64,000 bases of DNA, taken from positions 2,120,001 through 2,184,000 of the forward strand of contig NZ_CP016808.1 of the NCBI RefSeq assembly GCF_002741035.1, written 5' to 3'. This DNA is from Paenibacillus sp. BIHB 4019. GTDB taxonomy: Bacteria > Bacillota > Bacilli > Paenibacillales > Paenibacillaceae. The position numbers and the translations under genes are program-made. This document shows, piece by piece, positions 1 to 11,868 of the stretch. The notes beneath the pieces are model-generated. The model was not told the DNA's origin. It made no database searches and saw nothing but the letters and a program-made list of their open reading frames with translations. Position 1 is the stretch's first letter. Each line of letters opens with the position of its first letter.

Positions 1-986
1 GCACATGATCAGAAAACACGATCTCTCCTACCCGTTCATCACTAAGCCTTACCATTGTTCCATTATGGAACTGCGTAACCTTCTCAACAAACACTCGAAC
101 ATAAGTCGGATCAAGCTTGCCGAAAGCATCGCTTTGGATCTGCTCTAGAACTAGATAAGGCGAGACCGCCTTACGATAAGACTTGTTCAAGGTCATAGCA
201 TGAAAAATATCAGCAATAGCTACAATCTTCCCGTATGGATGGATTTTAGCCGCATCAATGCCAAGAGGGTATCCCGTTCCGTCTACCCGCTCATGATGCT
301 GAAGAGCAGCCAGCTTGGCACCATCGTTCAGAGATGCTACATTTTTGAGCATTTGGTAGCCCAGCACGGTATGTCGTTTCATCTCTTCCAGCTCTTCTAC
401 GGTTAGCGCAGTCGGTTTAGAAAGAATCGAGCGATCAATACGCGTATTCCCAAAATCATGAAGCAAGCCGCCGAGAGCAACTTGCATCCATTCTTTTTGA
501 GGAAAGCCGTTCCACTGCGCAATAAGATAAGAGGTGAGCGCACAAGCAATGCTATTATGAAGCAAATAATCACGCTCCATAAAACTGCGCGGCACAAACG
601 TCAAAATCTGATAGTTCTTAATATGCTGCAGCAAATTCTCCATCTGATTGCGAATATCCATAATAGGGATGCCTTGCGGCGCTGCATGATCATTAAATAC
701 TTGTCTCAGCAGCACCAGCATCTTGTCATATTCATCATGCAGGGATGATGCAGCAATTGGCTTATCGTCCACTTGTTTGGAGGCAGTGCCTGCTTTCGCA
801 TCTTCAGACGCTTTAGCAGCAGGTGGTCCATCGACCGTCACGTTTGAAACGGTGAAAGCCCTCAAAATTTCAAGCTCGCGGCCAGCGATAACCTTGCCTT
901 TCTGAAGTAGTACCCTTCCTAAAGGGGTAAGGACATCTTCACTAATCTTATCGCCTAACTTCACTTGTGATAAAGTCACCGTTGGC
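1..986 (-). CDS. HD-GYP domain protein, probable c-di-GMP phosphodiesterase (3' end cut by window)
   Basis: The reading frame is open from a GTG at 986 to the left edge, so the C-terminus is missing. The GTG is preceded by GGGAGG at a normal distance, which decides the start. The first ~75 residues look like an N-terminal domain (TLSQVKLGDKISEDVL, then GRVLLQKGKVIAG) followed by a low-complexity linker. The HD-GYP core follows: LLHDFGNTRID carries the HD metal pair, then HHERVDGTGYP is the GYP signature, then IVAIADIFHAMT. The family hydrolyses cyclic di-GMP, and the key metal and GYP residues are all present, so it is probably active. It lies 44 bp after gyrA on the same strand and may be co-transcribed with it. 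Confidence 0.9.
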
Positions 987-1030
987 ACAACGGTTCCCTC
1001 CCCATGTCCTGGATTCCCCTGATATAAAAA

Positions 1031-3535
1031 TTATTCGTTCTCTTCGCTGTCTGAAGGCTGTGCAGCATCAAATTCAGTTGCTTCGCCTTCTTCCAGGTCA
1101 TCGCTCACTTCTTCACTGCGGGCAATACGAGTAACCGTTGCTACCGTATCTTCATCACGGGTATTAATCAATTTAACGCCCTGCGTATTGCGGCCCATTG
1201 TAGAGATGCCTTCCATGCTTGTGCGAATCAATGTGCCTGATGCAGTCATAATCATCAGATCCTCATCATTTACAACGACCTTCAAGCTGACGATCGGGCC
1301 GTTCTTATCCGTAACGTTAAGCGTCTTAATCCCTTTACCGCCACGATTTTGAATACGATATTCGCTCATTGGCGTCCGTTTGCCATAGCCTTTGGACGTA
1401 ACGATCAGCACATCATTATCATTCATGACGATATCCATATCAATAACAGCATCGCTGTCATCAAGCTGGATACCCTTCACGCCTGTAGCCGAACGGCCCA
1501 TAGAGCGCACATCATTTTCAGAAAAACGAATCGACATGCCTTCCGCCGTTCCCATAACAATCTCCTGCTGACCGTCCGTCAGCTTGACGCCAATCAGATC
1601 ATCGTCTTCACGCAGCGAGATGGCAATGAGGCCGACTTTGCGAATGTTGATATAGTCATCGAGAGGCGTTTTCTTCACGACACCTTGACGGGTTGCGAAG
1701 AACAGATAGTGATCCGGGTCAAAATCCTGTACAGGAATTACCGCATTAATCGTCTCGCCCTGCTCGATTTGAATTAAGTTAATAATCGGCGTACCGCGTG
1801 CTGTCCGGCTGAGATCAGGAATCTCATAAGCTTTCAGCTTGTACACCTTGCCCTTATTGGTGAAGAAGAGCAAGTAGTGATGCGTATTGGATACAAAAAG
1901 ATGCTCGACAAAGTCATTGTCCTTCGTATCCATGCCGACGACACCTTTACCGCCCCGCTTCTGGCTCCGATAAGTCGTAACCGGCAGGCGCTTAATATAG
2001 CCGCTGTGCGTGATGGAAATAATTACATCCTCACGAGGAATCAAATCCTCATCTAGAATTTCCTCATCACTAGCCGTAATTTCCGTACGGCGCTCATCGC
2101 CAAAACGATCTCTAATCTCGTTGAGCTCTGTGCTAATAATTGCAAGCACCAGCTGCTCATCAGCGAGAATCGCTTTGAACTCGGCAATTTTCTGTAGAAG
2201 CTCTGTATATTCTGCTTCGATCTTATCGCGTTCCAGACCTGTCAGGCGCTGCAAACGCATATCGAGAATGGCTTGTGCCTGCTCGTGGCTAAGGTCGAAT
2301 CGAGTGATCAAGCCTTCCCGAGCAATTTCTGCTGTTTGGGAACCGCGTATTAACGCAATAACCTCATCCAGATGGTCCAGCGCAATCCGATAGCCTTCCA
2401 AAATATGAGCGCGAGCTTCGGCTTTCTTCAAATCGTATTCCGTACGACGACGGATAACCTCGATTTGATGCTGCAAATAATGATAGAGTACTTCGCGCAA
2501 ATTCAGCGTCTTTGGCTCGCCATTAACAAGAGCCAGCATATTAATGCCGAAGTTGGACTGCATTTGCGTCTGTTTGTATAAATTGTTAAGCACAACGCTA
2601 GGATTCACATCACGGCGAAGCTCGATAACAACCCGCATGCCTGTACGGTCAGACTCATCACGCAAATCCGTAATGCCGTCAATCTTCTTCTCCCGAACAA
2701 GCTCGGCAATTTTCTCAACGAGACGGGCTTTATTTACTTGATAAGGCAGCTCATATACGATAATACGCGCTTTGTTGCCATTCTCTTCAATCGTTGCCCG
2801 CGCACGCATGGTCACCGTTCCGCGACCCGTCAAATAAGCTTGACGAATGCCGCTTAATCCCATAACAATACCTGCCGTCGGGAAATCAGGACCTTTTACA
2901 TAATCGATCAATTCAAGCGGTGTTATATCCGGATTAGCAATAAGCGCCTGTACACCGTCAATGACTTCCCCCAAATTATGCGGAGGAATATTCGTTGCCA
3001 TACCTACAGCTATCCCTGTTACACCATTGACTAGCAAGTTAGGAAAACGCGCCGGCAATACCGCAGGCTCCTTCTCTTCACCGTCATAGTTCGGAATGAA
3101 ATTCACTGTTTCCTTGTTAAGGTCACGCAGCAGCTCCATTGCAATCTTCGATAGACGAGCTTCCGTGTAACGCATGGCTGCTGCCATGTCACCATCAACC
3201 GAACCGAAGTTGCCGTGTCCATCTACCATCATGTACCTCATTGAGAAATCCTGTGCCATACGCACCATGGACTCATACACAGCCGAATCACCGTGAGGAT
3301 GATACTTACCGATAACTTCGCCTACAATCCTTGCGGATTTTTTGTGAGGCTTGTCCGGTGACATCCCAAGCTCCGACATTGCGAATAAAATCCGGCGATG
3401 AACAGGCTTGAGTCCATCCCTTACATCGGGCAATGCGCGACTTACGATAATACTCATCGCATAGTCCATAAAGGAATCGCGCATTTCCGTGCCAATATCA
3501 CGGTCTTTAATCTGCGAATATTGTTCTTCCGCCAT
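1031..3535 (-). CDS. gyrA: DNA gyrase subunit A
   Basis: An 834-residue protein of normal gyrase A length. It breaks and rejoins DNA in the A2B2 gyrase that introduces negative supercoils ahead of replication forks. The N-terminal breakage-reunion domain contains the quinolone-resistance region [20 protein letters not shown], with the usual susceptible Ser and Glu, and the catalytic Tyr in [10 protein letters not shown] near residue 120. The C-terminal beta-pinwheel carries repeated blades such as [11 protein letters not shown], the GyrA box that separates gyrase from topoisomerase IV. ATG at 3535 follows GGGAGG. Here gyrA is not adjacent to gyrB; a plus-strand ATP-grasp gene lies between them. 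Confidence 0.98.
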   Translation of the reverse strand: MAEEQYSQIKDRDIGTEMRDSFMDYAMSIIVSRALPDVRDGLKPVHRRILFAMSELGMSPDKPHKKSARIVGEVIGKYHPHGDSAVYESMVRMAQDFSMRYMMVDGHGNFGSVDGDMAAAMRYTEARLSKIAMELLRDLNKETVNFIPNYDGEEKEPAVLPARFPNLLVNGVTGIAVGMATNIPPHNLGEVIDGVQALIANPDITPLELIDYVKGPDFPTAGIVMGLSGIRQAYLTGRGTVTMRARATIEENGNKARIIVYELPYQVNKARLVEKIAELVREKKIDGITDLRDESDRTGMRVVIELRRDVNPSVVLNNLYKQTQMQSNFGINMLALVNGEPKTLNLREVLYHYLQHQIEVIRRRTEYDLKKAEARAHILEGYRIALDHLDEVIALIRGSQTAEIAREGLITRFDLSHEQAQAILDMRLQRLTGLERDKIEAEYTELLQKIAEFKAILADEQLVLAIISTELNEIRDRFGDERRTEITASDEEILDEDLIPREDVIISITHSGYIKRLPVTTYRSQKRGGKGVVGMDTKDNDFVEHLFVSNTHHYLLFFTNKGKVYKLKAYEIPDLSRTARGTPIINLIQIEQGETINAVIPVQDFDPDHYLFFATRQGVVKKTPLDDYINIRKVGLIAISLREDDDLIGVKLTDGQQEIVMGTAEGMSIRFSENDVRSMGRSATGVKGIQLDDSDAVIDMDIVMNDNDVLIVTSKGYGKRTPMSEYRIQNRGGKGIKTLNVTDKNGPIVSLKVVVNDEDLMIMTASGTLIRTSMEGISTMGRNTQGVKLINTRDEDTVATVTRIARSEEVSDDLEEGEATEFDAAQPSDSEENE

Positions 3536-3706
3536 GCTTTACCTCCCTGACGTCTATCTGCAAACCTGTAAACATCATTGTCTCTCTAGTTCTTTCTCAA
3601 ATAAGACGATACTAAACCTAAATTCCACGAACATAGACGAAAAAATAGGTTAAACACCGTATTCCGTTACGCTCCGATTGCCATAAACTAAACAAATCCA
3701 ACTTTT

Positions 3707-3735
3707 ATTATACCACTCATTCTAAACTCTGTCTC
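3707..3735 (-). promoter_or_regulatory. Candidate sigma-A promoter for gyrA
   Basis: On the minus strand a perfect TATAAT (3707-3712) lies 17 bp from GAGACA (3730-3735), which matches four of six -35 positions. This would give an untranslated leader of about 165 nt before gyrA. The -35 is weak, so supercoiling-sensitive or leader-level control is possible but only inferred. Confidence 0.45.
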
Positions 3736-3792
3736 CTGCCGGAATAAGAATCGATAGGCTCAGGCAGTGATTTAAAGAAAGGGGAATCAAGC

Positions 3793-4554
3793 TTGTCTAT
3801 ACAGCGCGTTACTAGCAAATGGGCTAAAACGCAGGTGCTCCTGCGCTCCGAACATTTGCGCGAATACATGCCTGCTACCGAGCTGTTCAGCAAAGAAAAT
3901 CTGCTCGCAATGCTTACCGAGTACGGCATGGTTTATGTGAAACCCGTCAACGGCACCTTTGGAAAAGGAGTCATTCGGGTCGAGCAGTATGCCGCTCCTG
4001 GCCGAGGCTTCCGATACCAGATTGAAACCAGCGTTCGCACGTTCGCCACCTTCGACCAATTGTACAACAGCCTTTATCGCTATCAAGTAGGCAAACGCTA
4101 CCTCATCCAAAGGGGGATTTTCCTGCTTCGCCATCAGAAGCGGCGCTTTGATATCCGCGTAATGGTGCAGAAAAATCCGCAAGGTAGCTGGGAAGCGACA
4201 GGCATCATCGGCCGCCTCGCCCATCCCGCAAAAATCGTCACCAACTACCATAGCGGCGGCACGCCAATGCCATTTGAACAGCTTATGAATGGTCATTTGT
4301 CAGCATCTGAACAGCAAGCGTATAGACAGCGTTTGAACAAGCTTAGCCTATCCATCGTCCACCAATTGCTTCAGGCTTATCCGCGAATAAAAGAAATCGG
4401 TGTCGATATTGCAATCGATACGAAGCTGCGCCCATGGATACTAGAGGTCAATACTTGTCCCGATCCGTTTATTTTTCGCAAGCTTCCCGACAAGTCTGTG
4501 TTTAAAAAAATATATCGCTACGCCGTTGCCTATGGCCGGTACAAAAGAAAATAG
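3793..4554 (+). CDS. YheC/YheD-family ATP-grasp protein (spore coat associated)
   Basis: 253 residues, starting at TTG 3793 with AAAGAAAGGGG about eight bases upstream. The sequence has the ATP-grasp pattern of the YheC/YheD family: KPVNGTFGKGVIRVE (nucleotide-binding loop), RRFDIRVMVQ, IGRLAHPAKIVTNYHSGG, and the metal-binding EVNTCPDPF near the C-terminus. In Bacillus, YheC and YheD are endospore coat-associated, and the catalysed reaction is not established. The protein is shorter than full YheC/D proteins and seems to keep mainly the ATP-grasp part. It is transcribed against both neighbours, between gyrB and gyrA. An ATP-dependent ligase or amino-acid adding role is inferred from the fold only. 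Confidence 0.8.
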   Translation: MSIQRVTSKWAKTQVLLRSEHLREYMPATELFSKENLLAMLTEYGMVYVKPVNGTFGKGVIRVEQYAAPGRGFRYQIETSVRTFATFDQLYNSLYRYQVGKRYLIQRGIFLLRHQKRRFDIRVMVQKNPQGSWEATGIIGRLAHPAKIVTNYHSGGTPMPFEQLMNGHLSASEQQAYRQRLNKLSLSIVHQLLQAYPRIKEIGVDIAIDTKLRPWILEVNTCPDPFIFRKLPDKSVFKKIYRYAVAYGRYKRK

Positions 4555-4634
4555 CCGCCACTAGTGCATATCTTCATACTGTGAGCATAGCCCCGTATAA
4601 AAACGCATTCTAGAAACGACTATTTTTAATTTCA

Positions 4635-4653
4635 AGCGGCAAGCTATGCCGCT
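4635..4653 (-). terminator. Hairpin between the ATP-grasp gene and gyrB
   Basis: Perfect 7-bp stem AGCGGCA/TGCCGCT with a 5-base loop in the convergent spacer. Neither side has a good T tract, so it is only a possible terminator for gyrB or the opposing gene. It also resembles a shortened copy of the intergenic hairpin repeats found elsewhere in the window. Confidence 0.35.
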
Positions 4654-4692
4654 GTACTTAAAAGATTGAGCAATTAACGATCCCAAGGAAAG

Positions 4693-6618
<1,926 letters not shown>

Positions 6619-6665
6619 TCACTGCTCCTCTCAACTGCTCTTGCTACACGTTATTCTGGCCCTTG

Positions 6666-6917
6666 TCAGCCATTCGCTACAAAATGATGAGCCCGCTTCT
6701 TCAAGGTGGAGGATGAAATTGGCGAATAATAGATTTTCTGCTTCGTCACAACGATGGATTTCGGCTCCTCTTCGCCAATCGTCTCCACGTCCTTGCGCTT
6801 GCGAGCGCCTGCAACGAACTGCTTGGATAACTTGGAGGATTGCTCTATGGATATATCGAAAATGGCTACCAGCTCGGCAGCCCGAATAATTTTCTCGCCG
6901 CCCAAATGGATATACAT
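6666..6917 (-). CDS. remB: Extracellular matrix regulator RemB (DUF370)
   Basis: 83 residues beginning MYIHLGGEKIIRAAELVAIFD, the N-terminus typical of RemB (formerly YaaB) at this exact place between recF and gyrB. In Bacillus subtilis remB was identified as a biofilm matrix regulator, and its paralogue RemA is a DNA-binding activator. The C-terminal half is basic (KRKDVE, KKRAHHF). It sits 27 bp after recF and is probably co-transcribed. Function beyond the family name is inferred from orthology and position. Confidence 0.9.
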   Translation of the reverse strand: MYIHLGGEKIIRAAELVAIFDISIEQSSKLSKQFVAGARKRKDVETIGEEEPKSIVVTKQKIYYSPISSSTLKKRAHHFVANG

Positions 6918-6944
6918 GCTCCCCCGCCTCCCGATCGTTTGCGC

Positions 6945-8057
6945 TTATCCGCGCGTCACTTGGCCTTCACGCACATTATAGATACAAGCGTCCTGCAGCT
7001 TGCTAATATTGACGCTCTCAAGCCCGGTTGTCGTGATGAACGTCTGCACCTTGCTCTGAAATGTTTCTATGAGCTGCGTCTGCCGGTGCTGGTCAAGCTC
7101 AGACAGAACATCATCAAGAAGCAGCAGCGGATATTCCCCAATCTCCTCAGCAATCAGCTCAATTTCTGCCAGCTTTAGCGAGAGTGCGGTTGTGCGCTGC
7201 TGTCCCTGGGAACCATATACAGATGCCTCTTTGCCGTTAATAAAAAAGGCCAAATCATCGCGATGAGGCCCGACGAGCGACATCCCTCTGCGAATCTCCT
7301 GCTCTTTCACTTGTGTTAACTTTATCATAAATTGCTCAAATAAAACAGATTCATCTTCCGGCTCGCCGCTGCCAAGCGATGGACGGTAGGTAATCGTGAG
7401 CTGTTCGCTGCCAGCCGTAATGCCAGAATGGATCTGCTCAGCCCAGCGCTGCAGTTTATGTATGAAGTGTTCCCTTTTTTTCATAATTTTAACACCTAGC
7501 TCGGCGAGCTGCGTATTCCATACATCCAGCATCGTCTGCTGCATGGAGGCGGGGGATGCAGACTTCAGGTAGTTATTGCGCTGTACAAGCACCTTGCCGT
7601 ATTGCTGAAGGGTATGCAAATAACCGGGCTGCACTTGACCGATTTCCATATCCAGAAACCGTCTGCGTACACCCGGCGTGCCTTTTACAATTTCGAGATC
7701 CTCTGGCGCGAACATGACCACATTCAGCGACCCGATAAAGTTGCTCAGCTTGCGCTGCTCGAGCCCGTTAATTTTCGCTTTCTTCCCCTGCGTCGACAGC
7801 AGCAGCTCAAGCTGCGCCGTACCATAGCGCTTATCTACCATGCCTTGCAGGCGAGCCGAATCCGCTTCCCAGCCAATCAGCTCCTTGTCCTTGGACGTGC
7901 GGTGCGATTTGGTGAGGGCAAGCGCAAATATCGCTTCCAGCAAATTCGTCTTGCCCTGGGCGTTCGGACCGACGAACAGATTGACCTGATTACTCGTCTC
8001 CAGCTCAAGCTGTCCGTAGTTGCGGTAATTTTGCAAATGAATATTTTTTAAAAACAC
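6945..8057 (-). CDS. recF: DNA replication/repair protein RecF
   Basis: 370 residues, typical for RecF. It is an SMC-like ATPase that helps load RecA at gaps through RecOR. The start MFLKNIHLQNYRNY is canonical. The Walker A is GPNAQGKTNLLEAIFAL near residue 30, the ABC signature lies in YGSQGQQRTTALSLKLAE, and Walker B is PLLLLDDVLSELD. It is followed closely by remB and preceded by yaaA, the conserved order. Confidence 0.97.
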   Translation of the reverse strand: MFLKNIHLQNYRNYGQLELETSNQVNLFVGPNAQGKTNLLEAIFALALTKSHRTSKDKELIGWEADSARLQGMVDKRYGTAQLELLLSTQGKKAKINGLEQRKLSNFIGSLNVVMFAPEDLEIVKGTPGVRRRFLDMEIGQVQPGYLHTLQQYGKVLVQRNNYLKSASPASMQQTMLDVWNTQLAELGVKIMKKREHFIHKLQRWAEQIHSGITAGSEQLTITYRPSLGSGEPEDESVLFEQFMIKLTQVKEQEIRRGMSLVGPHRDDLAFFINGKEASVYGSQGQQRTTALSLKLAEIELIAEEIGEYPLLLLDDVLSELDQHRQTQLIETFQSKVQTFITTTGLESVNISKLQDACIYNVREGQVTRG

Positions 8058-8089
8058 GTCTGCTGCCCCTCCCGGTCCTTAGCTAATCG

Positions 8090-8305
8090 TTATGAACCGG
8101 TAACAGTAAAGACGCCGAAGCCTTCTACTTCGACACGGTCCCCGACATACAGCTTGCGTCCACGTCTGTTATCCGTCTCGCCGTTGATCGTAATCTTGTT
8201 CTCCTGCAGAAAAAATTTAGCTTGTCCACCTGTGGATATACAATCCGATAGCTTTAAAAACTGCCCCAACGGAATATATTCGGTGCGAATGGCAACTTCC
8301 TTCAT
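8090..8305 (-). CDS. yaaA: S4 domain protein YaaA
   Basis: 71 residues from ATG 8305, the length of Bacillus YaaA. A longer in-frame start at 8344 exists, but the extra 13 residues are not family-like and GAAGGTGGG lies upstream of 8305. It is a small S4 RNA-binding fold (LGQFLKLSDCISTGGQAKFFL, then NRRGRKLYVGDRVEV), the alpha-L motif found in ribosome-associated proteins. It lies between dnaN and recF, where it is nearly universal in Bacillota. A role in ribosome assembly has been suggested for the family, but the exact function is uncertain. Confidence 0.92.
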   Translation of the reverse strand: MKEVAIRTEYIPLGQFLKLSDCISTGGQAKFFLQENKITINGETDNRRGRKLYVGDRVEVEGFGVFTVTGS

Positions 8306-8372
8306 CGTGGCTTGCCCACCTTCCTCTTCTCGAGCTCTATCCAAATCTTTCGCTAGCCTTCTCGCGAGGCTG

Positions 8373-9515
8373 CTACGTTGTTGTCCGGTAAGGCAAAATT
8401 ACGTACATGTTGTACGAATGATCGGTCGGCTTAATGATAATCGGGCTCATAGCACCTGTAAAGCCAATGAAAATTTGCTCGCTGTCAATTACTTTGAGCA
8501 CATCGAGCATGAACTTGGAGTTGAAAGAAATGCGCAGCGGCTCGCCTTCAAATTTCTTGGCATCGATCTGCTCGGTTACGCGGCCAAGCTCGGTCGAGCT
8601 TGAAGAAATCTCGATCGAATTGTCATCAAGCGTAATCAGACGCACAATATTCGTCTTCTCTTCACGCGACATCAAGTAAGCGCGGTCGATTGCATCCATT
8701 AAATTTTTGGTATCGACGACAAGTTCTGTTTTGTACGTCTGCGGAATAATCTTGGAAGTATCCGGGTACATGCCATCAAGCATACGTGTATAGAACAGTA
8801 CATTTCCAAGCTTAAACATGACCTGGTTGTCGGCGACGACAATATCCACGAGGGCATTTTGCTCAGGGACAAGCTTTGACAGCTCGACCAGCGTTTTTGC
8901 GGCGATAATGACATTGGAGAATCGATATTCCGGATCGGTTTCGGTATGCGCATTGCGGCTTGCCAGACGGTGGCGATCCGTTGCTATAAATTTCAGCTGT
9001 TGATTGTTCAGCGTCCATAATACGCCGGTCAATACCGCGGTTTGCTCATTGGTGGAAGCGGCTAATACCGTTTGGCGGATCATCGTTTTCAACAAATCGC
9101 CTGGCATTTGAAATAAGCCATTTTCTTCAATAGACGGCAAAATTGGAAATTCCTCAGGATCAAGACCGACCATTTGGATGTCGGAGGAGCCGGAGCGGAT
9201 CATCGTCTGGAACTGAGCGCCAACCTGAATTTCAACATTATCGGAAGGCAGCTTTTTAATAATCTCGACAAAAAATTTAGCAGGGAGAACGACGCTTCCC
9301 GGTTTATCCACATGTGCAATAAATAAATTATCGCGTTCTACCGGGATGAAACTTTGAATAGATATTTCAGTATCGCTTGCCGTTAAGGTTACACCTTGAT
9401 GGGTAACATCTATTTTGATTCCACCGAGAATCGGGATGGCTGGTCTGGAGGAGATTGCTTTCGCTACCTGCTGGATCGCATCGTTTAGTTCATTTTTTGA
9501 AATCGTTAATTTCAT
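8373..9515 (-). CDS. dnaN: DNA polymerase III beta subunit (sliding clamp)
   Basis: 380 residues from ATG 9515, with AGGAGAG seven bases upstream. An upstream in-frame start at 9545 has no ribosome-binding site and adds a non-family peptide. It begins MKLTISKNELNDAIQQVAKAIS, with SRPAIPILGG next, and ends with the clamp C-terminus MYVILPYRTT. It forms the dimeric ring that tethers DNA polymerase III and also binds initiation regulators. It is separated from dnaA by a 256-bp spacer that holds the unwinding half of oriC. Confidence 0.98.
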   Translation of the reverse strand: MKLTISKNELNDAIQQVAKAISSRPAIPILGGIKIDVTHQGVTLTASDTEISIQSFIPVERDNLFIAHVDKPGSVVLPAKFFVEIIKKLPSDNVEIQVGAQFQTMIRSGSSDIQMVGLDPEEFPILPSIEENGLFQMPGDLLKTMIRQTVLAASTNEQTAVLTGVLWTLNNQQLKFIATDRHRLASRNAHTETDPEYRFSNVIIAAKTLVELSKLVPEQNALVDIVVADNQVMFKLGNVLFYTRMLDGMYPDTSKIIPQTYKTELVVDTKNLMDAIDRAYLMSREEKTNIVRLITLDDNSIEISSSSTELGRVTEQIDAKKFEGEPLRISFNSKFMLDVLKVIDSEQIFIGFTGAMSPIIIKPTDHSYNMYVILPYRTTT

Positions 9516-9591
9516 AATTTCTCTCCTATATCCGCAGGGAGACATAGCGAATCATAGTGGATGTTTCGCGAATGTCTTATTCCGCTTATGG

Positions 9592-9740
9592 ATGATGTTT
9601 TTTTAAAGATTTTTAGTAGTCGTAGTAGTAGGGGGCCTGAATATGTGGATAAGCGGGACAAGTGCTGATAGATCAAGCCTATCCACATGTGTATAGACTG
9701 TGCATAGGCTTGTGTTCGTTTTCCGTATAAAAGTGGATAA
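9592..9740. other. oriC unwinding region between dnaA and dnaN
   Basis: The spacer contains, reading the plus strand left to right: an AT-rich stretch (9597-9613), six TAG-type trinucleotides at 9614-9631 (TAG TAG TCG TAG TAG TAG), a GC tract (9632-9637), a perfect DnaA box TGTGGATAA (9644-9652), a one-mismatch box CTATCCACA (9679-9687) and a one-mismatch box AGTGGATAA (9732-9740). This is the order known in Bacillus for basal unwinding: DnaA box, GC-rich spacer, DnaA-trios, DNA unwinding element. Melting at this place is an inference from that model. Confidence 0.85.
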
Positions 9741-9771
9741 CTTTTCAGCGCAAATTGTCCTGCTTAACGGC

Positions 9772-11124
9772 TTACGTATGATTTTTGATTTTTTCAGTCA
9801 GGTTTTGCAAAATTTTGTACAAGTCCTGATCAATTTTAAGCTGCTGCGTAATTTTCTCATGGGCATGAATGACCGTCGTATGGTCCCGTCCGCCAAATGC
9901 TTCGCCAATCTTCGGCAGCGAGTGGTCCGTCAGCTCGCGAGAGAGGTACATGGCGATTTGCCGCGGATAAGCCACAGCTTTCGTCCGTTTGCGCGCTTTA
10001 AACTCCTCAAGCCGCAATCCATAAAACTCCCCGACTTTCTGCTGGATCTCGTTGATGGTAATCAGCTTCGGCCGGCTTGAAGGAATAATATCCTTCAGCG
10101 CTTCGGCTGCCAAATGGGAGGAAATATCCTGATTAATGAGCGAGGAATAGGCGACAACCCTGATCAGGGCGCCTTCCAGCTCACGAATATTCGTATCGAT
10201 CTGGTTAGCGATATAAACCATCGCTTCATTGGGAATATCGAGATTTTCGGCCTTGGCCTTCTTGCGCAAAATGGCAATTCGCGTCTCCAGGTCAGGCGCT
10301 TGGATGTCGGTAATTAAGCCCCATTCAAAGCGGGAACGAAGGCGTTCCTCCAGGGTCGGAATTTCCTTCGGCGTGCGGTCGCTGGAGATGACGATCTGCT
10401 TGCGTTCTTCATGAAGCGCATTGAAGGTATGGAAAAACTCCTCCTGCGTCCCGTCTTTTCCAGCCAAAAATTGAATATCGTCAATAAGCAAAACGTCGAT
10501 ATTCCGGTATTTATTGCGAAAGCTTTCCCCACGGTTGTCACGAATCGCGTTAATAAATTCATTGGTGAATTTCTCCGACGAAATGTACATGATCTTCGTA
10601 TTGGGGTTGTGATCCTTAATATAGTGGCCGATCGCATGCATCAAATGCGTTTTTCCAAGGCCAACGCCGCCGTAGAGAAACAACGGATTATAAGCTTTGG
10701 CCGGTGCCTCGGCTACCGCAAGCGATGCCGCATGGGCAAAGCGATTGTTGGCACCGATAACGAATGTCTCGAACGTATATTTGGAGTTCAGCACATGCGT
10801 GTGGCTTTCTTCCTGTACGACGGGCACATCCATTGCCCTGGGCGGCATCATAGCTGCCGGCTCAGAGCTTCGAGCCTCTTCAATGGAAAAACGCACATCG
10901 ACCTGTCTGCCTAGAAATTCAAACAGGGTTGTGCGAATTAATTTTGTATAACGGCCTTCCAGCCATTCAGCTGCAAATGTTGTCGGTGCCGTAACTTCAA
11001 GCAAAGTATCATTCACGAACGAAGCTTTAGTAGCCTTAAACCAAGTATCAAAACTTGGCTTGCTCAGCTTCGTCTGAATAATTGACAACACTTGCTGCCA
11101 TATATCATAAGCATGGCTGTCCAC
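9772..11124 (-). CDS. dnaA: Chromosomal replication initiator protein DnaA
   Basis: 450 residues. The start is taken as GTG 11124 ([12 protein letters not shown]): AAGGAG lies eight bases upstream, while the alternative GTG at 11133 directly abuts that site. Domain I is at residues 1-80, followed by a linker. The AAA+ domain has Walker [16 protein letters not shown] near 155 and Walker [13 protein letters not shown]. The C-terminal DNA-binding helix-turn-helix has [15 protein letters not shown]. DnaA-ATP binds 9-mer boxes on both sides of its own gene and melts oriC. Boxes immediately upstream suggest autoregulation. Confidence 0.98.
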   Translation of the reverse strand: MDSHAYDIWQQVLSIIQTKLSKPSFDTWFKATKASFVNDTLLEVTAPTTFAAEWLEGRYTKLIRTTLFEFLGRQVDVRFSIEEARSSEPAAMMPPRAMDVPVVQEESHTHVLNSKYTFETFVIGANNRFAHAASLAVAEAPAKAYNPLFLYGGVGLGKTHLMHAIGHYIKDHNPNTKIMYISSEKFTNEFINAIRDNRGESFRNKYRNIDVLLIDDIQFLAGKDGTQEEFFHTFNALHEERKQIVISSDRTPKEIPTLEERLRSRFEWGLITDIQAPDLETRIAILRKKAKAENLDIPNEAMVYIANQIDTNIRELEGALIRVVAYSSLINQDISSHLAAEALKDIIPSSRPKLITINEIQQKVGEFYGLRLEEFKARKRTKAVAYPRQIAMYLSRELTDHSLPKIGEAFGGRDHTTVIHAHEKITQQLKIDQDLYKILQNLTEKIKNHT

Positions 11125-11205
11125 AGACGTCACTCCTTATCAAAATCGCCGAAACGGCGCAATTAAGCCATATTCTGTCGAATGAATGTCTTTTTTCCAA
11201 GGAAA

Positions 11206-11536
11206 ACATCCACAATATGAAGAAATGAAAACGGTTGAGTTATAAATAGGGGATTAACTTGTTCACATTTTTATCCACAGGCTGTTAATAAGATTGAGGA
11301 TAAAGGGAAGGTATCCACATATAAAACATATCCATCATAGCAAAAGATCCCTTGTATTTCAACGGATTCGAAGATTTTATCCACATATTCAATAGCTTGT
11401 GTATAAAAGTTGCGCACAACACTAGATATTGTTTATATCTTGTTAAGATTTCGACAAAGTTCGTAAGTCGGCTGAAAAAGTTGTGCACAGCTTATTCATT
11501 TTCTGCAAAATCGCCGATTTCATTCATTTATCCACA
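11206..11536. other. oriC DnaA-box cluster upstream of dnaA
   Basis: Three perfect TTATCCACA boxes lie at 11271-11279, 11377-11385 and 11528-11536. One-mismatch boxes are at 11311-11319 (GTATCCACA) and 11398-11406 (TGTGTATAA), with weaker matches at 11206-11214 and 11481-11489. The region is AT-rich and non-coding between divergent dnaA and rpmH. It corresponds to the incAB half of a bipartite Bacillus-type origin; the dnaA promoter must also be here, but no convincing -35/-10 pair could be fixed by eye. Confidence 0.85.
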
Positions 11537-11571
11537 GCTTTCGATTTCTTGTCTGAAAGGCGCCTGATGAG

Positions 11572-11600
11572 TTGACTTTCCGAAGGGTACGTGCTTTAAT
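11572..11600 (+). promoter_or_regulatory. Sigma-A promoter for rpmH
   Basis: TTGACT (11572-11577), 17-bp spacer, TTTAAT (11595-11600), about 47 bp before the rpmH start codon. It lies just downstream of the last perfect DnaA box. Confidence 0.7.
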
Positions 11601-11647
11601 TGAACTACCTGTTTTTTTTAAGAAGAAGTACGGGAGGTGCAGAGTAA

Positions 11648-11782
11648 ATGAGACCTACATTTAGACCGAATGTTAGCAAACGTAAAAAAGTGCATGGATT
11701 CCGCAAACGGATGAGCACGAAAAACGGACGTAAAGTTTTGGCGGCGCGTCGTCAAAGAGGCAGAAAAGTTCTTAGCGCATAA
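11648..11782 (+). CDS. rpmH: 50S ribosomal protein L34
   Basis: 44 residues starting [18 protein letters not shown], with the canonical [14 protein letters not shown] motif and a highly basic C-terminus. GGGAGGTG lies about nine bases upstream of ATG 11648. It is the first gene on the plus side of the origin and is followed at once by a strong terminator-like hairpin, which separates it partly from rnpA. Confidence 0.98.
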   Translation: MRPTFRPNVSKRKKVHGFRKRMSTKNGRKVLAARRQRGRKVLSA

Positions 11783-11784
11783 GC

Positions 11785-11815
11785 AAAAGACCACGTCGGG
11801 TGGTCTTTTTTTTTG
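11785..11815 (+). terminator. Intrinsic terminator after rpmH
   Basis: Stem AAAAGACCA/TGGTCTTTT with a 7-base loop followed by an uninterrupted T run. Placed between rpmH and rnpA, it would reduce rnpA expression relative to L34, as is common in this operon. Confidence 0.85.
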
Positions 11816-11868
11816 CCTTGCCCACGATACTTTTGAACATATTAAGGAAAGAACGGTGAAATGGAGTC

